This document shows positions 19,072 to 32,515 of a stretch of 64,000 nucleotides of DNA, piece after piece (position 1 is the stretch's first letter; each line of letters begins with the position of its first letter). The stretch is taken from the NCBI RefSeq assembly GCF_001678475.1, contig NZ_JTJR01000050.1:1-64000 (forward strand), written 5' to 3'. This DNA is from Gallibacterium genomosp. 3 (lineage in GTDB: Bacteria; Pseudomonadota; Gammaproteobacteria; Enterobacterales; Pasteurellaceae). The translations under genes and the position numbers were made by a program. Below the pieces are notes generated by a model that ran no database searches, was not told the origin of the DNA, and saw only the letters and a list, made by a program, of their open reading frames with translations.

Positions 19072-20046
19072 TTACGACATTAGTCGGATTGAACACAAAA
19101 ATTCCTCTAATGCATCTAATTGATCATTTGGATCAGTTAAAGCATTAAAAGATCTCTTAAAATCAGAGCATGAACAGAAGCGATCCACATACCAAGCAAC
19201 GTGTTTACGTGCAATACGATAACCTTTCTCGGCACCATAAAATTGATGCAAGTTTGCAATATGCTGCAATATTACCGCTTTCTTTTCAGAAAATGGTAAG
19301 TCAGATGCTGGGCTATTCTTCTCTAATAATTCGGTAATTTCTCGAAAAATCCATGGATTTCCCAATGCTCCACGGCCAAGCATAACAGCATCAGCACCTG
19401 TATAATCTAAGACTTCCTTGGCTTTGTTTGCGGAATCAATATCGCCATTGGCAATGACGGGAATTGATACAGCTTGTTTTACAGCTTTAATACTGTCGTA
19501 TTCTGCTTGCCCATTAAATAGACAAGCACGAGTGCGACCATGAATAGTGAGTGCTTGAATTCCAGCATCTTCTGCTATTTTTGCAATTAAACTGCAATTG
19601 CGATGTTGTTGATCCCAACCAGTTCTTATTTTTAACGTAACGGGAACATCAACCGCATCTACCACGGCTTTTAAAATCTTAGCAACGAGATCAGGATATT
19701 GTAATAACGCTGAACCCGCCAATTTCTTATTCACTTTCTTGGCAGGACAACCCATATTAATATCAATGATTTCTGCGCCGTAACCGACATTAACCTGTGC
19801 TGCTTGAGCCATTTCATCCGGATCACTACCTGCAATTTGCACAGCATTGATCCCAATCTCAGGATGATGAGCCAAACGTAATTTAGATTTTTCGGTATGC
19901 CATACATCAGGATTTGTCGACATCATTTCAGAGAAAGTTAATGCCGCACCATATTGTGAACAAATACGCCGAAAAGGAAGATCAGTAATCCCTGCCATAG
20001 GTGCTAAGATGACGGGATTTTTCAAAATAAATTGACCAATCTGCAC
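19072..20046 (-). CDS. dusB: tRNA-dihydrouridine synthase B
   Basis: FMN-dependent reductase that makes dihydrouridine in tRNA. It has 324 aa, starting at GTG 20046 with AGGTAATAA before it. N-terminal [18 protein letters not shown] is the FMN-binding strand, the catalytic cysteine is in [11 protein letters not shown], and [11 protein letters not shown] and [18 protein letters not shown] complete the TIM barrel. It is first gene of the dusB-fis operon. In E. coli and Haemophilus prmA normally sits just upstream; here lacZ does. Confidence 0.96.
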   Translation of the reverse strand: MQIGQFILKNPVILAPMAGITDLPFRRICSQYGAALTFSEMMSTNPDVWHTEKSKLRLAHHPEIGINAVQIAGSDPDEMAQAAQVNVGYGAEIIDINMGCPAKKVNKKLAGSALLQYPDLVAKILKAVVDAVDVPVTLKIRTGWDQQHRNCSLIAKIAEDAGIQALTIHGRTRACLFNGQAEYDSIKAVKQAVSIPVIANGDIDSANKAKEVLDYTGADAVMLGRGALGNPWIFREITELLEKNSPASDLPFSEKKAVILQHIANLHQFYGAEKGYRIARKHVAWYVDRFCSCSDFKRSFNALTDPNDQLDALEEFLCSIRLMS

Positions 20047-20141
20047 ACTTATTACCTATTGCTACCTATCGTTTTTTCGTTCTTCTATGGATTAATTGAT
20101 GATGACAAAATCGCCAGTCTTTGGGACTGAAACGGTCGCTT

Positions 20142-20170
20142 ATAATACGCACTTTTATAGCAATAGTGAA
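20142..20170 (-). promoter_or_regulatory. Predicted promoter of dusB-fis
   Basis: On the minus strand TTCACT (20165-20170) and TATTAT (20142-20147) are separated by exactly 17 bases. Transcription would start about 85 bases before dusB. Confidence 0.55.
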
Positions 20171-23421
<3,251 letters not shown>

Positions 23422-23450
23422 TAAACATTTGTATTTTGTTATAAGTAAAA

Positions 23451-23490
23451 AATGCCCATGATTTGCAGTAATCTAGAAATTATGGGTATT
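23451..23490 (+). terminator. lacZ terminator
   Basis: A 14-bp stem with two G-U pairs (23451-23464 with 23477-23490) is followed by TTTATACC. Confidence 0.75.
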
Positions 23491-23639
23491 TTTATACCTA
23501 ATTTCAGGTAATTTAGTCACGAAATTGGTTTTTCTTATAACTTATAGCTATATATAAAGCAAAATAGCTATTTTCCTTTCTATCGACCTCTCATTAAAAT
23601 TTATTCATAAAGTCTAAAATTTAATTTAAGGAATTCACA

Positions 23640-24458
23640 ATGAAAACAACATTTAAAAAATATTTGAAAGGAACATTTGTTCTTTCTTTAGGTTTAGCAT
23701 TAGCACAATCTGCATTAGCATTAACTAATGAAGAAGCAGCGGCAGATTTAGCAAAACGTGTTAATGAACATGGGACAATCGTTGTAGGAACAGAGGGAAC
23801 TTATCCTCCGTTCACTTACCATGATGAGTCAGGCAAACTAACCGGGTATGATGTTGAATTAACTCGTTTAGTGGCAAAAGAGCTTGGCGTGAAAGTGGAT
23901 TTTAAAGAAACACAATGGGATGCAATGTTATCAGGCTTAAATAACCACCGTTTTGATATTGTTGCTAACCAAGTCGGTTTAACTTCACCAGAACGTCGTG
24001 CGAAATATGATAAAACAACAGAATATAGTTATTCTGGTGCAGTTGTGGTGGCTCGTAAAGGTGAAACCCGTGTTAAAGACTGGGCAGATCTAAAAGGTTT
24101 AAAATCAGCACAATCTTTCACCAGTAATTACGGTGAATTAGCCACTAAAAATGGTGCAGAGATTGTTGGTGTTGATGGCTTAGCGCAAGCAATCCAACTG
24201 GTGTTACAAAACCGTGCAGATGTCACCTTAAATGATCGCCTTGCAGTATTAGATTTCTTACATAAACACCCAAATGCAAATTTAGAAATTGTATTACGTG
24301 ATAAATCACAACCAGTCGGTTCTGGTTTTGTCTTCAATAAAGGTAACCAAGCGGTGATTGCGAAATTTAATGCAGCTATCGAAAAATTAAAGAAAGAAGG
24401 CAAATTAAAAGAACTTTCAACTCAATTCTTTGGTGAAGATGTTTCTGTTATTGAATAA
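23640..24458 (+). CDS. Amino-acid ABC transporter binding protein 1 (cystine type)
   Basis: A periplasmic solute-binding protein of family 3, 272 aa, with a signal peptide ending near SALA. The opening GTEGTYPPFTYHDESGKLTGYDVELTRLVAKELG and the FKETQWDAMLSGLNNHRFDIVANQVG block are typical of cystine/polar amino-acid binding proteins (FliY/TcyA-like). AAGGAATTCACA precedes the ATG. A close paralogue follows 30 bp later, then permease and ATPase genes, so the four form one transporter operon with two receptors. Confidence 0.9.
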   Translation: MKTTFKKYLKGTFVLSLGLALAQSALALTNEEAAADLAKRVNEHGTIVVGTEGTYPPFTYHDESGKLTGYDVELTRLVAKELGVKVDFKETQWDAMLSGLNNHRFDIVANQVGLTSPERRAKYDKTTEYSYSGAVVVARKGETRVKDWADLKGLKSAQSFTSNYGELATKNGAEIVGVDGLAQAIQLVLQNRADVTLNDRLAVLDFLHKHPNANLEIVLRDKSQPVGSGFVFNKGNQAVIAKFNAAIEKLKKEGKLKELSTQFFGEDVSVIE

Positions 24459-24488
24459 TTAAATCAGTATTTATAAGTGGAGGTGGGT

Positions 24489-25268
24489 ATGTTACTACGT
24501 AAGATTGTTAAAGGATTAGTAGTGTTAGGCTTCTTTAGTGCGACAGCGGCTTTCGCTAACCAAGCTGATTGGATGACAAAAGATACACTGACAGTCGGTA
24601 CTGAAGGAACTTACCCGCCTTTTACTTATCATGATGAAAATGGCAAATTAACCGGCTACGATGTTGAAGTTGCTAGAGCAGTAGCGGAAAAACTTGGTTT
24701 AAAAATTGAATTTAAAGAAACTGCCTGGAATGCATTATTAGCAGGATTAAATAATGGGCGTTTTGATACAGTGGTAAACCAAGTTACTATGAATGATGAA
24801 AGAAGAAAGAAATATCAAAGTTCATTACCTTATAGTTATTCTGGTGCAGCATTAGCCGTACGTAGTAGTTTAAGCCAAGTTCATGCAGTAAAAGATCTTA
24901 AGGGCTTAAAAGGTGGTTTAGCATTTACCAGTAACTTTGCTGATTTAGTTCGTCAGAATCAAGGAGAAGTTGTACCAGTCGAAGGTGGCTTAGGTCAAGA
25001 AATGGCACTGGTGGCACAAGGACGTGTCGATTTTACACTTAATGATCGTCTTGCGGTGTTGTATTACCAGAAAAAATTAAATGCTAATGATAAGATCCAA
25101 GTGATTGATTTACCTGAAGAAGGTAAAGTAAGTGCAGGATTTATCGTTAGAAAAGATGACAATGATAAGTTAAAAAAATTAAATCAAGCCTTAACAGAAC
25201 TGAAAAAGGAAGGTAAATTAGCCGCCATTTCTAAACAATTTTTTGGAGTAGATATTAGTGAGCAGTAG
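24489..25268 (+). CDS. Amino-acid ABC transporter binding protein 2 (cystine type)
   Basis: A second family-3 binding protein, 259 aa from the ATG at 24489, behind GGAGGTGGGT. An upstream in-frame GTG (24477) would precede the ribosome site. The signal peptide ends near AAFA. The same GTEGTYPPFTYHDENGKLTGYDVEVAR motif shows it arose by tandem duplication with the gene before it. The ligand pocket has diverged (VNQVTMNDERRKKY versus ANQVGLTSPERRAKY), so the pair may bind different substrates. Its end overlaps the permease gene by 11 bases. Confidence 0.9.
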   Translation: MLLRKIVKGLVVLGFFSATAAFANQADWMTKDTLTVGTEGTYPPFTYHDENGKLTGYDVEVARAVAEKLGLKIEFKETAWNALLAGLNNGRFDTVVNQVTMNDERRKKYQSSLPYSYSGAALAVRSSLSQVHAVKDLKGLKGGLAFTSNFADLVRQNQGEVVPVEGGLGQEMALVAQGRVDFTLNDRLAVLYYQKKLNANDKIQVIDLPEEGKVSAGFIVRKDDNDKLKKLNQALTELKKEGKLAAISKQFFGVDISEQ

Positions 25269-26007
25269 TATTACGGAGAGCATCTCGGCAATTTCCCACT
25301 CAATTCTGAGTGCACTTCCTTGGATGGATGATAATAAAGCATCAATTGCGATTGATGCTTTTTTTCCTATGTTAGAGGGAATGGTTTATTTCACGATTCC
25401 ACTAACTATTATTTCATTTTTACTCGGTATGTTAATTGCATTAGCGATTGCTTTAATTCGAGTAACGCCACAAAAACATTTTGTACACAAAGTGGCAAAT
25501 GGTGTAGCCAATTTTTATATTTCTGCGATTCGTGGTACCCCATTATTGGCACAGTTATTTATTATTTTCTATGCTTTGCCAAATGTTGGAATTACTTTAG
25601 ATCCATTGCCAACCGCAATTATTGCTTTTTCATTAAATACTGGGGCTTATGCTTCAGAAACCGTGCGGGCAGCCATCTTATCTGTGCCAAAAGGGCAATG
25701 GGAGGCAGGTTATACAATTGGTATGAGCTATTGGCAGAATTTTTTCCGAATTATTGGACCACAAGCGTTACGAGTTGCTGTACCGCCACTTTCCAATAGT
25801 TTTATTGGCTTAGTTAAAGAAACTTCTTTAGCGAGTGTGGTGTTAGTGCCAGAAATGATGCGTCAGGCAAATATTATCTCATCACGTACTTATGAGTTCT
25901 TACTGATTTATTGTGAAGCTGCATTAATGTACTGGGTTGTGTGTGCATTATTAAGTTATGTGCAACAACGTTTAGAAAAACATTTTGAACGGTATGTGGC
26001 GAGGTAA
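25258..26007 (+). CDS. Amino-acid ABC transporter permease
   Basis: A 249-aa inner-membrane subunit starting at GTG 25258, with GGAGTAGATATTA upstream. It has the HisM/GlnP-type arrangement of about five membrane segments. GTPLLAQLFIIFYALPN and the EAA loop (EAGYTIGMSYWQNFFRIIGPQALRVAVPPLSNSFIGLVKETSL) contact the ATPase. It is translationally coupled to the upstream binding-protein gene and followed within 3 bp by the ATPase gene. Confidence 0.93.
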   Translation: MSSSITESISAISHSILSALPWMDDNKASIAIDAFFPMLEGMVYFTIPLTIISFLLGMLIALAIALIRVTPQKHFVHKVANGVANFYISAIRGTPLLAQLFIIFYALPNVGITLDPLPTAIIAFSLNTGAYASETVRAAILSVPKGQWEAGYTIGMSYWQNFFRIIGPQALRVAVPPLSNSFIGLVKETSLASVVLVPEMMRQANIISSRTYEFLLIYCEAALMYWVVCALLSYVQQRLEKHFERYVAR

Positions 26008-26009
26008 GT

Positions 26010-26753
26010 ATGTTATCGATTAAGAATTTACATAAAGCATTTGGTGATCATCAGGTTCTGAAAGGGATTGATTTACGGATTAATAAAGGTGAAGTTATCG
26101 TATTATTAGGGGCTTCTGGTTCTGGTAAAACAACATTATTACGTTGTTTAAATTTATTAGAAACACCAGATGCTGGCACAATAGAATTCGATGATGGTTC
26201 ATTGGCGATTGATTTTGCGAAACCTTTAACTAAAGAGAAAGTACAGGCATTACGTAAAAAAAGCGGTATGGTTTTTCAAAACTATAATTTGTTTCCACAT
26301 AAAACCGCATTAGAGAATATTACGGAAGGCTTAATTGTTGTGCAAAAAGTTGCTAAAGCGGAAGCAGAGGCAAAAGCACACCATTTATTAGCTCGAGTAG
26401 AGCTAGCAGATAAAGCTAATTTTTATCCATTCCAACTTTCTGGTGGGCAACAACAACGAGTAGGAATTGCTCGTGCATTAGCGATTGAGCCAGAATTAAT
26501 GTTGTTTGACGAACCGACTTCAGCATTAGATCCTGAGTTAGTACAAGGTATGTTGGTATTAATGAAATCTTTGGCGAGTGAGGGATGGACAATGGTGATT
26601 GTGACTCATGAAATCCAATTTGCTCGTGAAGTTGCGGATCATGTGATTTTGATGGGGGATGGACAAATCATTGAACAGGGTACGCCAGAACAGCTATTTG
26701 AATATAGCACTAACCCAAGAACCAATGCGTTTTTGCGTTCCATTAGACGTTAA
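26010..26753 (+). CDS. Amino-acid ABC transporter ATP-binding protein
   Basis: A 247-aa ATPase of the polar amino-acid importer family. Walker A is GASGSGKT (34-41), the signature [15 protein letters not shown], Walker [13 protein letters not shown], and the switch His is in VIVTHE. GAGGTAAGT precedes the ATG. It is the last gene of the operon, with a strong terminator. Similarity to HisP/GlnQ/TcyC does not settle the substrate; the binding proteins suggest cystine. Confidence 0.95.
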   Translation: MLSIKNLHKAFGDHQVLKGIDLRINKGEVIVLLGASGSGKTTLLRCLNLLETPDAGTIEFDDGSLAIDFAKPLTKEKVQALRKKSGMVFQNYNLFPHKTALENITEGLIVVQKVAKAEAEAKAHHLLARVELADKANFYPFQLSGGQQQRVGIARALAIEPELMLFDEPTSALDPELVQGMLVLMKSLASEGWTMVIVTHEIQFAREVADHVILMGDGQIIEQGTPEQLFEYSTNPRTNAFLRSIRR

Positions 26754-26764
26754 GTCTTTAGATA

Positions 26765-26798
26765 AATGAATGTCGGAACACTGTATCCGACATTCATT
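26765..26798 (+). terminator. Terminator of the amino-acid ABC operon
   Basis: A perfect 13-bp stem (26765-26777 with 26786-26798) is followed by ATTTTTCG. It also separates the convergent prmA. Confidence 0.88.
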
Positions 26799-26816
26799 AT
26801 TTTTCGTCCTGTAAGC

Positions 26817-27698
26817 CTATTTTTTAATTCCTGTAATTCGACACCACTCTTCACGTTCAGCAACGTCATCTAAGGCAAATTGATCAGCATAGGCAGCAGC
26901 AACAGCGTTGCTTTGTGTAGCGAGAATCCCAGATAGACCTAAATGCCCTTGTGGAATAACTAAGTTAGAGATGATAGGCGCTAACTCTTTTAATGGACCA
27001 GCTAAAATATTAGCAACTACTACATCTGCGGTGAGATCTTGTGGGGTATCTGCGGATAAATAAAGTTGTAAGCGATCTTCAACACCATTGCGTTTTGCAT
27101 TTTCACGGCTAGCCTGAATCGCTTGTGGATCAATATCAATACCAATAGCTTGTTTAGCACCCAATTTTAGTGCAGCAATGGCTAAAATACCTGAACCACA
27201 ACCAAAATCAATGACAGTTTTATCTTGTAAATCAAGAGAATCAAGCCATTCTAAACAAAGTGCAGTAGTTGGGTGTGTCCCTGTGCCAAAAGCAAGCCCC
27301 GGATCCAACATCACATTGACCGCAGTTGGATCAGGGATCTCACGCCAACTTGGGCAGATCCATAAACGTTGGCCAAATTTGAGTGGATGGAAGTTATCCA
27401 TCCATTCTCTTTCCCAATCTTTATCTTCGATTTGTTCAATTTTATAAGCGGTTTCAGCGGTAATAGCTTGTTCTGCAAATAGTGCTTCAACAATCGCTTG
27501 CATTTCTGTTTCTGCATCAAATAATGCCATTACATCTGTATTCCCCCAAAGGCGAGTTTCACCCGGTAATGGTTCAAAAATAGGGGTATCTTTACTATCC
27601 ATAAATGTAACAGAAACAGCACCAAGCTCTTCTAAAATATCGCTAAGTTGTTCTGCTTGTTCATTTGTGCTATTTAATCTAATTTGTAACCACGCCAT
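26817..27698 (-). CDS. prmA: Ribosomal protein L11 methyltransferase
   Basis: SAM-dependent enzyme that trimethylates ribosomal protein L11. It has 293 aa from the ATG at 27698, behind AAGGATACTT; a longer frame into panF is open but unsupported. N-terminal [22 protein letters not shown] is the L11-binding domain. The SAM site is [21 protein letters not shown], with [14 protein letters not shown] just before. The start overlaps the end of panF by 20 bases, so the two are co-translated. Confidence 0.95.
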   Translation of the reverse strand: MAWLQIRLNSTNEQAEQLSDILEELGAVSVTFMDSKDTPIFEPLPGETRLWGNTDVMALFDAETEMQAIVEALFAEQAITAETAYKIEQIEDKDWEREWMDNFHPLKFGQRLWICPSWREIPDPTAVNVMLDPGLAFGTGTHPTTALCLEWLDSLDLQDKTVIDFGCGSGILAIAALKLGAKQAIGIDIDPQAIQASRENAKRNGVEDRLQLYLSADTPQDLTADVVVANILAGPLKELAPIISNLVIPQGHLGLSGILATQSNAVAAAYADQFALDDVAEREEWCRITGIKK

Positions 27699-29130
27699 AA
27701 GTATCCTTAATTCGTTTTTCACCAAATTTATTTGCAATTAAGAACGCAATTAAGCCTAATACAAGAGATGGAACAATTGCGTGTAAATTGAAAGGTTTAA
27801 TTGCTGCTGTAGTAAAGCCAATATAAATGCCTAAACCTACAATCATTGAAGCAATTGCACCATATGCATTCGCTTTTTCCCAATAAAGGCCGAGAATAAT
27901 AACCCATAAAAAGGCTGCTTCCAAACCACCAAAAGCAAATAAATTTAACCAAATGATCATATCTGGTGGATTTAATGCAGCAATAACTAATAACGCACTG
28001 AGTAATAGCGTAATCAAGGAAGAAAAACGACTAATCTTCTTTTGATTTTTTGCGGCTTCAGGTTTTGCTGAAAGGTATAAGTCTTTGACAAAGATAGAAG
28101 AAGACTGAATGAGTTGGGCATCAATGGTGGACATAATTGCCGACATTGGTGCTGCAAGGAAAATTCCTGCAACAATTGGCGGTAACACTTTAACCATTAA
28201 AGCTGGAATAACTTGGTCAGGGATCGTTAGGTCAGGAATAATCACACGTCCTAATGCACCAGCAAGATGCATTCCTAGCATAATTACGCTAAGTACAATA
28301 GTACCGATAATCATACCGCGATGAAGTGCTTTACTATCTTTATAAGACATACAGCGAACCGCAGTATGAGGCAAACCAATTACACCAAAACAGACTAAAA
28401 CCCAGAATGATGCCATAAAGGAAAAACTTAACATTTCATTTGGCCCATATGGGGAAACTAGGGCGGGATCAATAGTGGCTAATTTATCGACTGCAGCTTC
28501 TACACCACCAGCAGCATAAATCACGCCACCTAATAAAATGACAGTCCCTAAAATCATCACAGTACCTTGGATAGCATCTGTTAGTACGACTGCCCGGAAC
28601 CCACCAATAAAAGTATATAAACCAACAGTAACCGCAAAAATAAGGAGCGCTTGCGTATAATTTAAGCCGATAGTGGTTTCTAATAATCTCGCTCCCCCGA
28701 TAAATTGCACTGTCATTGCGGCAAAAAAGGCTAATAATAGTGCGATACAAGCGATCCAAACGAGATATTTATTTTTATAACGATATAGCAGTAAGTCATT
28801 AATCGTGAGGGCATTGGTTTCTCGGGAAAGCATAGCGAATTTTTTACCTAGTGTACCCAAAGCGAGCCAAACCACAGGTACTTGGATCATTGCAAGTAGT
28901 ACCCACCCTAAACCAAACTTATAAGCAGCGCCTGGCCCACCGACGAAAGAACTTGCACTGGCATAGGTCGCGGCAGTTGTCATAGCTAAAACAAAACCCG
29001 TCATAGAGCGATTACCAACATAATATTCAGTTAGAAAATCACCTTGATGACGTTTACTGTATGCGTAGAGTGCGGCGCCGAAAATAAAGACTAAGTAAAT
29101 AACCAATGGAAAAATAACACCTAAATTCAT
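27679..29130 (-). CDS. panF: Sodium/pantothenate symporter
   Basis: A sodium:solute symporter (SSS family) of 483 aa with about thirteen membrane segments that imports pantothenate for coenzyme A synthesis. [41 protein letters not shown] and the [13 protein letters not shown] block are diagnostic. AAGGAGTAACC precedes the ATG. yhdT lies 2 bp upstream and prmA overlaps its end, as in E. coli. Confidence 0.95.
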   Translation of the reverse strand: MNLGVIFPLVIYLVFIFGAALYAYSKRHQGDFLTEYYVGNRSMTGFVLAMTTAATYASASSFVGGPGAAYKFGLGWVLLAMIQVPVVWLALGTLGKKFAMLSRETNALTINDLLLYRYKNKYLVWIACIALLLAFFAAMTVQFIGGARLLETTIGLNYTQALLIFAVTVGLYTFIGGFRAVVLTDAIQGTVMILGTVILLGGVIYAAGGVEAAVDKLATIDPALVSPYGPNEMLSFSFMASFWVLVCFGVIGLPHTAVRCMSYKDSKALHRGMIIGTIVLSVIMLGMHLAGALGRVIIPDLTIPDQVIPALMVKVLPPIVAGIFLAAPMSAIMSTIDAQLIQSSSIFVKDLYLSAKPEAAKNQKKISRFSSLITLLLSALLVIAALNPPDMIIWLNLFAFGGLEAAFLWVIILGLYWEKANAYGAIASMIVGLGIYIGFTTAAIKPFNLHAIVPSLVLGLIAFLIANKFGEKRIKDTYGVVTN

Positions 29131-29132
29131 GG

Positions 29133-29381
29133 TTACTCCTTATCATCATTTTCTAATGGTAGATCTTGGAAAAAGATTCGAATTGTCCAATACCCGATAA
29201 CAATAAAGAGAATAGGTAAATAAATACAGGCCAATTCAAACCAGAGTGGAAAACCTAATGGACCATGAGTGTTTGTAGGCAGGTAGGCACATAAACACCA
29301 ACCAATGACATAAAGAATTGCAACAAATAAAGTAATTTTTGCTTCTTTTGTTGCTTGGCGATAACGTTCAAATTTTTGCAC
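29133..29381 (-). CDS. yhdT: YhdT family small membrane protein (DUF997)
   Basis: An 82-aa protein with two membrane segments (about 18-37 and 50-70), starting at GTG with GGAGATAAAA before it. Its conserved position just before panF, also in E. coli, suggests a role with the symporter, in the way small subunits accompany other SSS transporters. The function is not established. Confidence 0.88.
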   Translation of the reverse strand: MQKFERYRQATKEAKITLFVAILYVIGWCLCAYLPTNTHGPLGFPLWFELACIYLPILFIVIGYWTIRIFFQDLPLENDDKE

Positions 29382-29438
29382 TTTTATCTCCTTTTAGAGA
29401 GCTGTTGTCATAGCATCTATTTTTAACTTCCTGTAATT

Positions 29439-29457
29439 TTCACAATATTGTTGTGAA
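29439..29457. promoter_or_regulatory. Short inverted repeat upstream of yhdT
   Basis: TTCACAA and TTGTGAA face each other around TATTG. It lies in the yhdT promoter region and could be an operator. The half-sites point the wrong way for CRP. Confidence 0.3.
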
Positions 29458-29460
29458 CAA

Positions 29461-29487
29461 AAAGGCTTGATTACTCATCAAGCCTTT
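29461..29487 (-). terminator. proS terminator
   Basis: A perfect 11-bp stem (29461-29471 with 29477-29487) is followed on the minus strand by TTGTTC after its own run of T. Confidence 0.8.
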
Positions 29488-29509
29488 ATCATCTTAGCGT
29501 AATTTAGTT

Positions 29510-31216
29510 TTATTTCAATTTATTCATAATGGATTCAACTAATTGCTGTTTGCTAATCATCTCTTTTTCACCAGTACGACGTGATTTATATTCAATTTCA
29601 CCTTTTTCGAGATTCTTTTCGCCAATCACAATCATATGTGGGATACCAATAAGCTCCATATCTGCAAACATTACACCCGGACGTTCTTTACGATCGTCGA
29701 AGAGAACTTCAACACCTTGTTGTGTTAAGGTTTGATAAAGTTCTTCGGCATATTGTTGTACTGTGGGAGATTTATGCATATTCATTGGCACGATTGCTAC
29801 TTGGAATGGTGCAAGTGCATCACTCCAGATAATACCACGATCATCATGACTTTGTTCGATAGCAGCAGCAACAACACGTGTTACACCAATACCATAACAA
29901 CCCATCATCATAGTTTGTGGCTTACCATCTTCGCCTTGTACCGTTGCATTCATTGCATCAGAGTATTTTTTACCAAGTTGGAAAATATGTCCAACTTCAA
30001 TACCACGTTTGATTTGTAATGTTCCTTTACCACAAGGACTTGGATCGCCTTCTACTACATTACGTAAATCAGCAATTTGTGGTGTTGGCAAATCACGTTC
30101 CCAGTTAATGCCAAAATAGTGTTTACCATCAATATTTGCACCTGCACCAAAATCGCTCATATTGGCAACTGTACGATCAATGATAATTTCTAATGGTAGC
30201 TTAATTGGACCAAGTGAACCCGGACCAGCACCTACTGCAGCACGAATTTCTTCTTCTGTGGCAAAGGTCAGTGGGCTTGCTACTTGAGGTAATTTTTCTG
30301 CTTTGACTTCATTTAGTTCATGATCGCCACGTATTAATAACGCAATTAATTGACCTTTTTCTACACCATGAACGATTAAAGTTTTTATTGTTTTTTCAAT
30401 TGGTAAATTAAATTGTTCGACTAAAGCGGCAATCGTTTTAGCATTAGGAGTATCAACGATACGTAACTCTTCAGTTGCTGCGGTACGTTCACCTAAGGCA
30501 ACTGCCTCAGCTAACTCAATGTTTGCGGCATAATCTGATTCGGTAGAGAAAACAATATCATCTTCACCACTTGCGGCTAATACTTGGAATTCATGTGAAG
30601 CACTACCACCAATAGAACCAGTATCAGCTTGGACTGGACGGAAATCTAAACCTAACCGGTTAAAGATATTGCAATAGGTTTGATGCATAACATCATAAGT
30701 TTCTTGCAAACTCTCTTTAGAGAGATGGAATGAATAAGCATCTTTCATAATAAATTCACGTGAACGCATTACACCAAAACGAGGACGGACTTCATCACGG
30801 AATTTAGTTTGAATTTGATAAAGATTTAATGGAAGTTGTTTATAAGAAGAAAGCTCACGACGAGCAAGATCTGTAATTACTTCTTCGTGAGTTGGCCCTA
30901 ATACAAAAGGACGATCACCACGATCCGTAAAACGTAATAATTCTGGACCGTATTGATCCCAACGTTGTGATTCTTGCCATAGATCAGCGGGTTGAACAAC
31001 GGGCATAATCACTTCGATTGCCCCACTTTTGTTCATCTCTTCTCGCACGATATTTTCCACTTTTTTCAATACACGCACACCAGTAGGCATCCATGTGTAT
31101 AAACCCGCAGCGAGTTTACGGATCATACCAGCTCGTAACATAAGCTGATGGCTAATAACCTCAGCATCAGCTGGAGTTTCTTTCAGAGTTGCAAGTAAAT
31201 ATTGACTAGTACGCAT
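29510..31216 (-). CDS. proS: Prolyl-tRNA synthetase (bacterial type with editing insert)
   Basis: Class II synthetase of 568 aa that charges tRNA-Pro. It begins [46 protein letters not shown]. Motif 2 and 3 regions are [26 protein letters not shown] and [15 protein letters not shown]. The roughly 180-residue insert from about 225 to 405 (containing [10 protein letters not shown] and [15 protein letters not shown]) is the bacterial cis-editing domain that clears Ala-tRNA-Pro. It is monocistronic. Confidence 0.97.
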   Translation of the reverse strand: MRTSQYLLATLKETPADAEVISHQLMLRAGMIRKLAAGLYTWMPTGVRVLKKVENIVREEMNKSGAIEVIMPVVQPADLWQESQRWDQYGPELLRFTDRGDRPFVLGPTHEEVITDLARRELSSYKQLPLNLYQIQTKFRDEVRPRFGVMRSREFIMKDAYSFHLSKESLQETYDVMHQTYCNIFNRLGLDFRPVQADTGSIGGSASHEFQVLAASGEDDIVFSTESDYAANIELAEAVALGERTAATEELRIVDTPNAKTIAALVEQFNLPIEKTIKTLIVHGVEKGQLIALLIRGDHELNEVKAEKLPQVASPLTFATEEEIRAAVGAGPGSLGPIKLPLEIIIDRTVANMSDFGAGANIDGKHYFGINWERDLPTPQIADLRNVVEGDPSPCGKGTLQIKRGIEVGHIFQLGKKYSDAMNATVQGEDGKPQTMMMGCYGIGVTRVVAAAIEQSHDDRGIIWSDALAPFQVAIVPMNMHKSPTVQQYAEELYQTLTQQGVEVLFDDRKERPGVMFADMELIGIPHMIVIGEKNLEKGEIEYKSRRTGEKEMISKQQLVESIMNKLK

Positions 31217-31300
31217 AATAAAATTCCATCATAAAACAAAAAAATTGCCCGTATTCTAGCATTAGCCTGTACAAGGCGGAATAGCAGAATTCTCAGTTAG

Positions 31301-31591
31301 TTAAATAAAATGTCGAGCCAACGCAGTCACAATAATGCCAATGACCACTGTGGGTAATACAGAGAAACGTGTAGCAGCCAAAAATGTGGCAATTAAACCA
31401 ATCCAATCAGCGATATTGGTGCTAGTAAATTCTGGGGCAATCACCGAAATTAAAACACAAGGTGGTACTTGAGCTAATAAGTTTTTTGCCATAGGTGAAA
31501 GATGTTTTTTCTGTAATAAGAAAAAGCCCAATAGACGGGTAGAATAGGTAACAGAAGCCATTGCAAAAATAGTTAATACTTCCCAACTCAT
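31301..31591 (-). CDS. azlD: AzlD-family amino-acid export subunit
   Basis: A 96-aa protein with three to four membrane segments of the AzlD family (SVTYSTRLLGFFLL, VPPCVLISVIAPEF). With AzlC it forms a branched-chain amino-acid exporter. Its ATG overlaps the azlC stop by 4 bases, a tight translational coupling. Confidence 0.9.
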   Translation of the reverse strand: MSWEVLTIFAMASVTYSTRLLGFFLLQKKHLSPMAKNLLAQVPPCVLISVIAPEFTSTNIADWIGLIATFLAATRFSVLPTVVIGIIVTALARHFI

Positions 31592-32280
31592 TTATGTTTC
31601 TCCAAGAAATAGGCGATGATTAAACCACTTAATGTGCCAAATAGCACATACCAAGCGCCAGCAAAGAGTTGATAACTGATTGCCGCTACCACAAGACTGA
31701 CTAACCAGGCGATTGCAGGACGAAAACCTGTCCACATTCCTTTGAGTAATACCAAAAATACTGAGACAAAAGCGATATCAAAACCATATTGTTTGATGTC
31801 ACCTAAGAATGGGCCTATCCAAGCACCAATACCAGTTGAAATAATCCAAGCAAGATAAAGAGAAAGTGCCATTGAAAAATAATAACGCAAATCAAGCTGG
31901 CGTAATGCGTGTTGCTTAATATGATTTAACGCTAAGGCCCAAGCTTCATCACACATAAAAAAGAGTATCAGTAATGTTTTACGTAAGGGTAATCCTTTTA
32001 AATAAGGTGTAAGTGCTGTACTCATTAAAATATGACGGCAATTTACCAGAAAAGTGGTAAACATAATCAGCAGTAACGGTGGCGGTGAAGTCCATAAGCC
32101 AATAGCAGCAAATTCGGAACCGCCTGCAAAATTGACTCCGGTCATTAAAGGGACTTGCCATAAAGTCATATGGCTAGCGGTACCTTGCGCACCTAATACC
32201 AAACCAAAAGGAATAAAACCGAGTAATACGGGAAAGGCATCTCGGAAGCCTTGAGAGATTGAGTTATTTGTCTGTTGCAT
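31588..32280 (-). CDS. azlC: AzlC-family branched-chain amino-acid exporter
   Basis: A 230-aa inner-membrane protein of the AzlC/YgaZ family: GFRDAFPVLLGFIPFGLVLGAQ, NFAGGSEFAAIGLW and NCRHILMSTALTPYL are family blocks. Relatives export valine or other branched-chain amino acids. The ribosome site is weak (ATAAGAATAAAT). It is divergent from the PepSY gene across a 235-bp region with long inverted repeats. Confidence 0.9.
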   Translation of the reverse strand: MQQTNNSISQGFRDAFPVLLGFIPFGLVLGAQGTASHMTLWQVPLMTGVNFAGGSEFAAIGLWTSPPPLLLIMFTTFLVNCRHILMSTALTPYLKGLPLRKTLLILFFMCDEAWALALNHIKQHALRQLDLRYYFSMALSLYLAWIISTGIGAWIGPFLGDIKQYGFDIAFVSVFLVLLKGMWTGFRPAIAWLVSLVVAAISYQLFAGAWYVLFGTLSGLIIAYFLEKHK

Positions 32281-32330
32281 ATTTATTCTTATTGTCCTGA
32301 CAACGTATTGTAATAATGAAAAAAGGGAAT

Positions 32331-32441
32331 TAGTCTAGCTAAGATTTCAGGAATGATCAGTATTCTGTATCGATTTTTCTGGTAACCATCTTCATAAGAT
32401 TAAGGTTACTAATTTTTCTCTAATTTTGCTTAGCTAGACTA
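32331..32441. promoter_or_regulatory. 13-bp inverted repeat enclosing a structured region before the PepSY gene
   Basis: TAGTCTAGCTAAG (32331-32343) and its exact inverse CTTAGCTAGACTA (32429-32441) are 85 bp apart. Inside are GTAACC/GGTTAC and ATCTT/AAGAT pairs that form an inner hairpin. Just after the right arm, CTCC could pair with the GGAG of a ribosome site at 32463-32466. It may be a cis-acting RNA leader or a looped operator between azlC and the PepSY gene. Confidence 0.5.
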
Positions 32442-32515
32442 CGCTCCGCTGAAAGACGAAAAGGAGACAAATTTTGAATTTCAGTAGGTATAACATAATA
32501 ACAAAGGAGACGAAT

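Noticed and set aside
29439-29457. CRP site before yhdT
   Set aside because: The half-sites are TCACA first and TGTGA second, the reverse of a CRP site, and are 7 bases apart.
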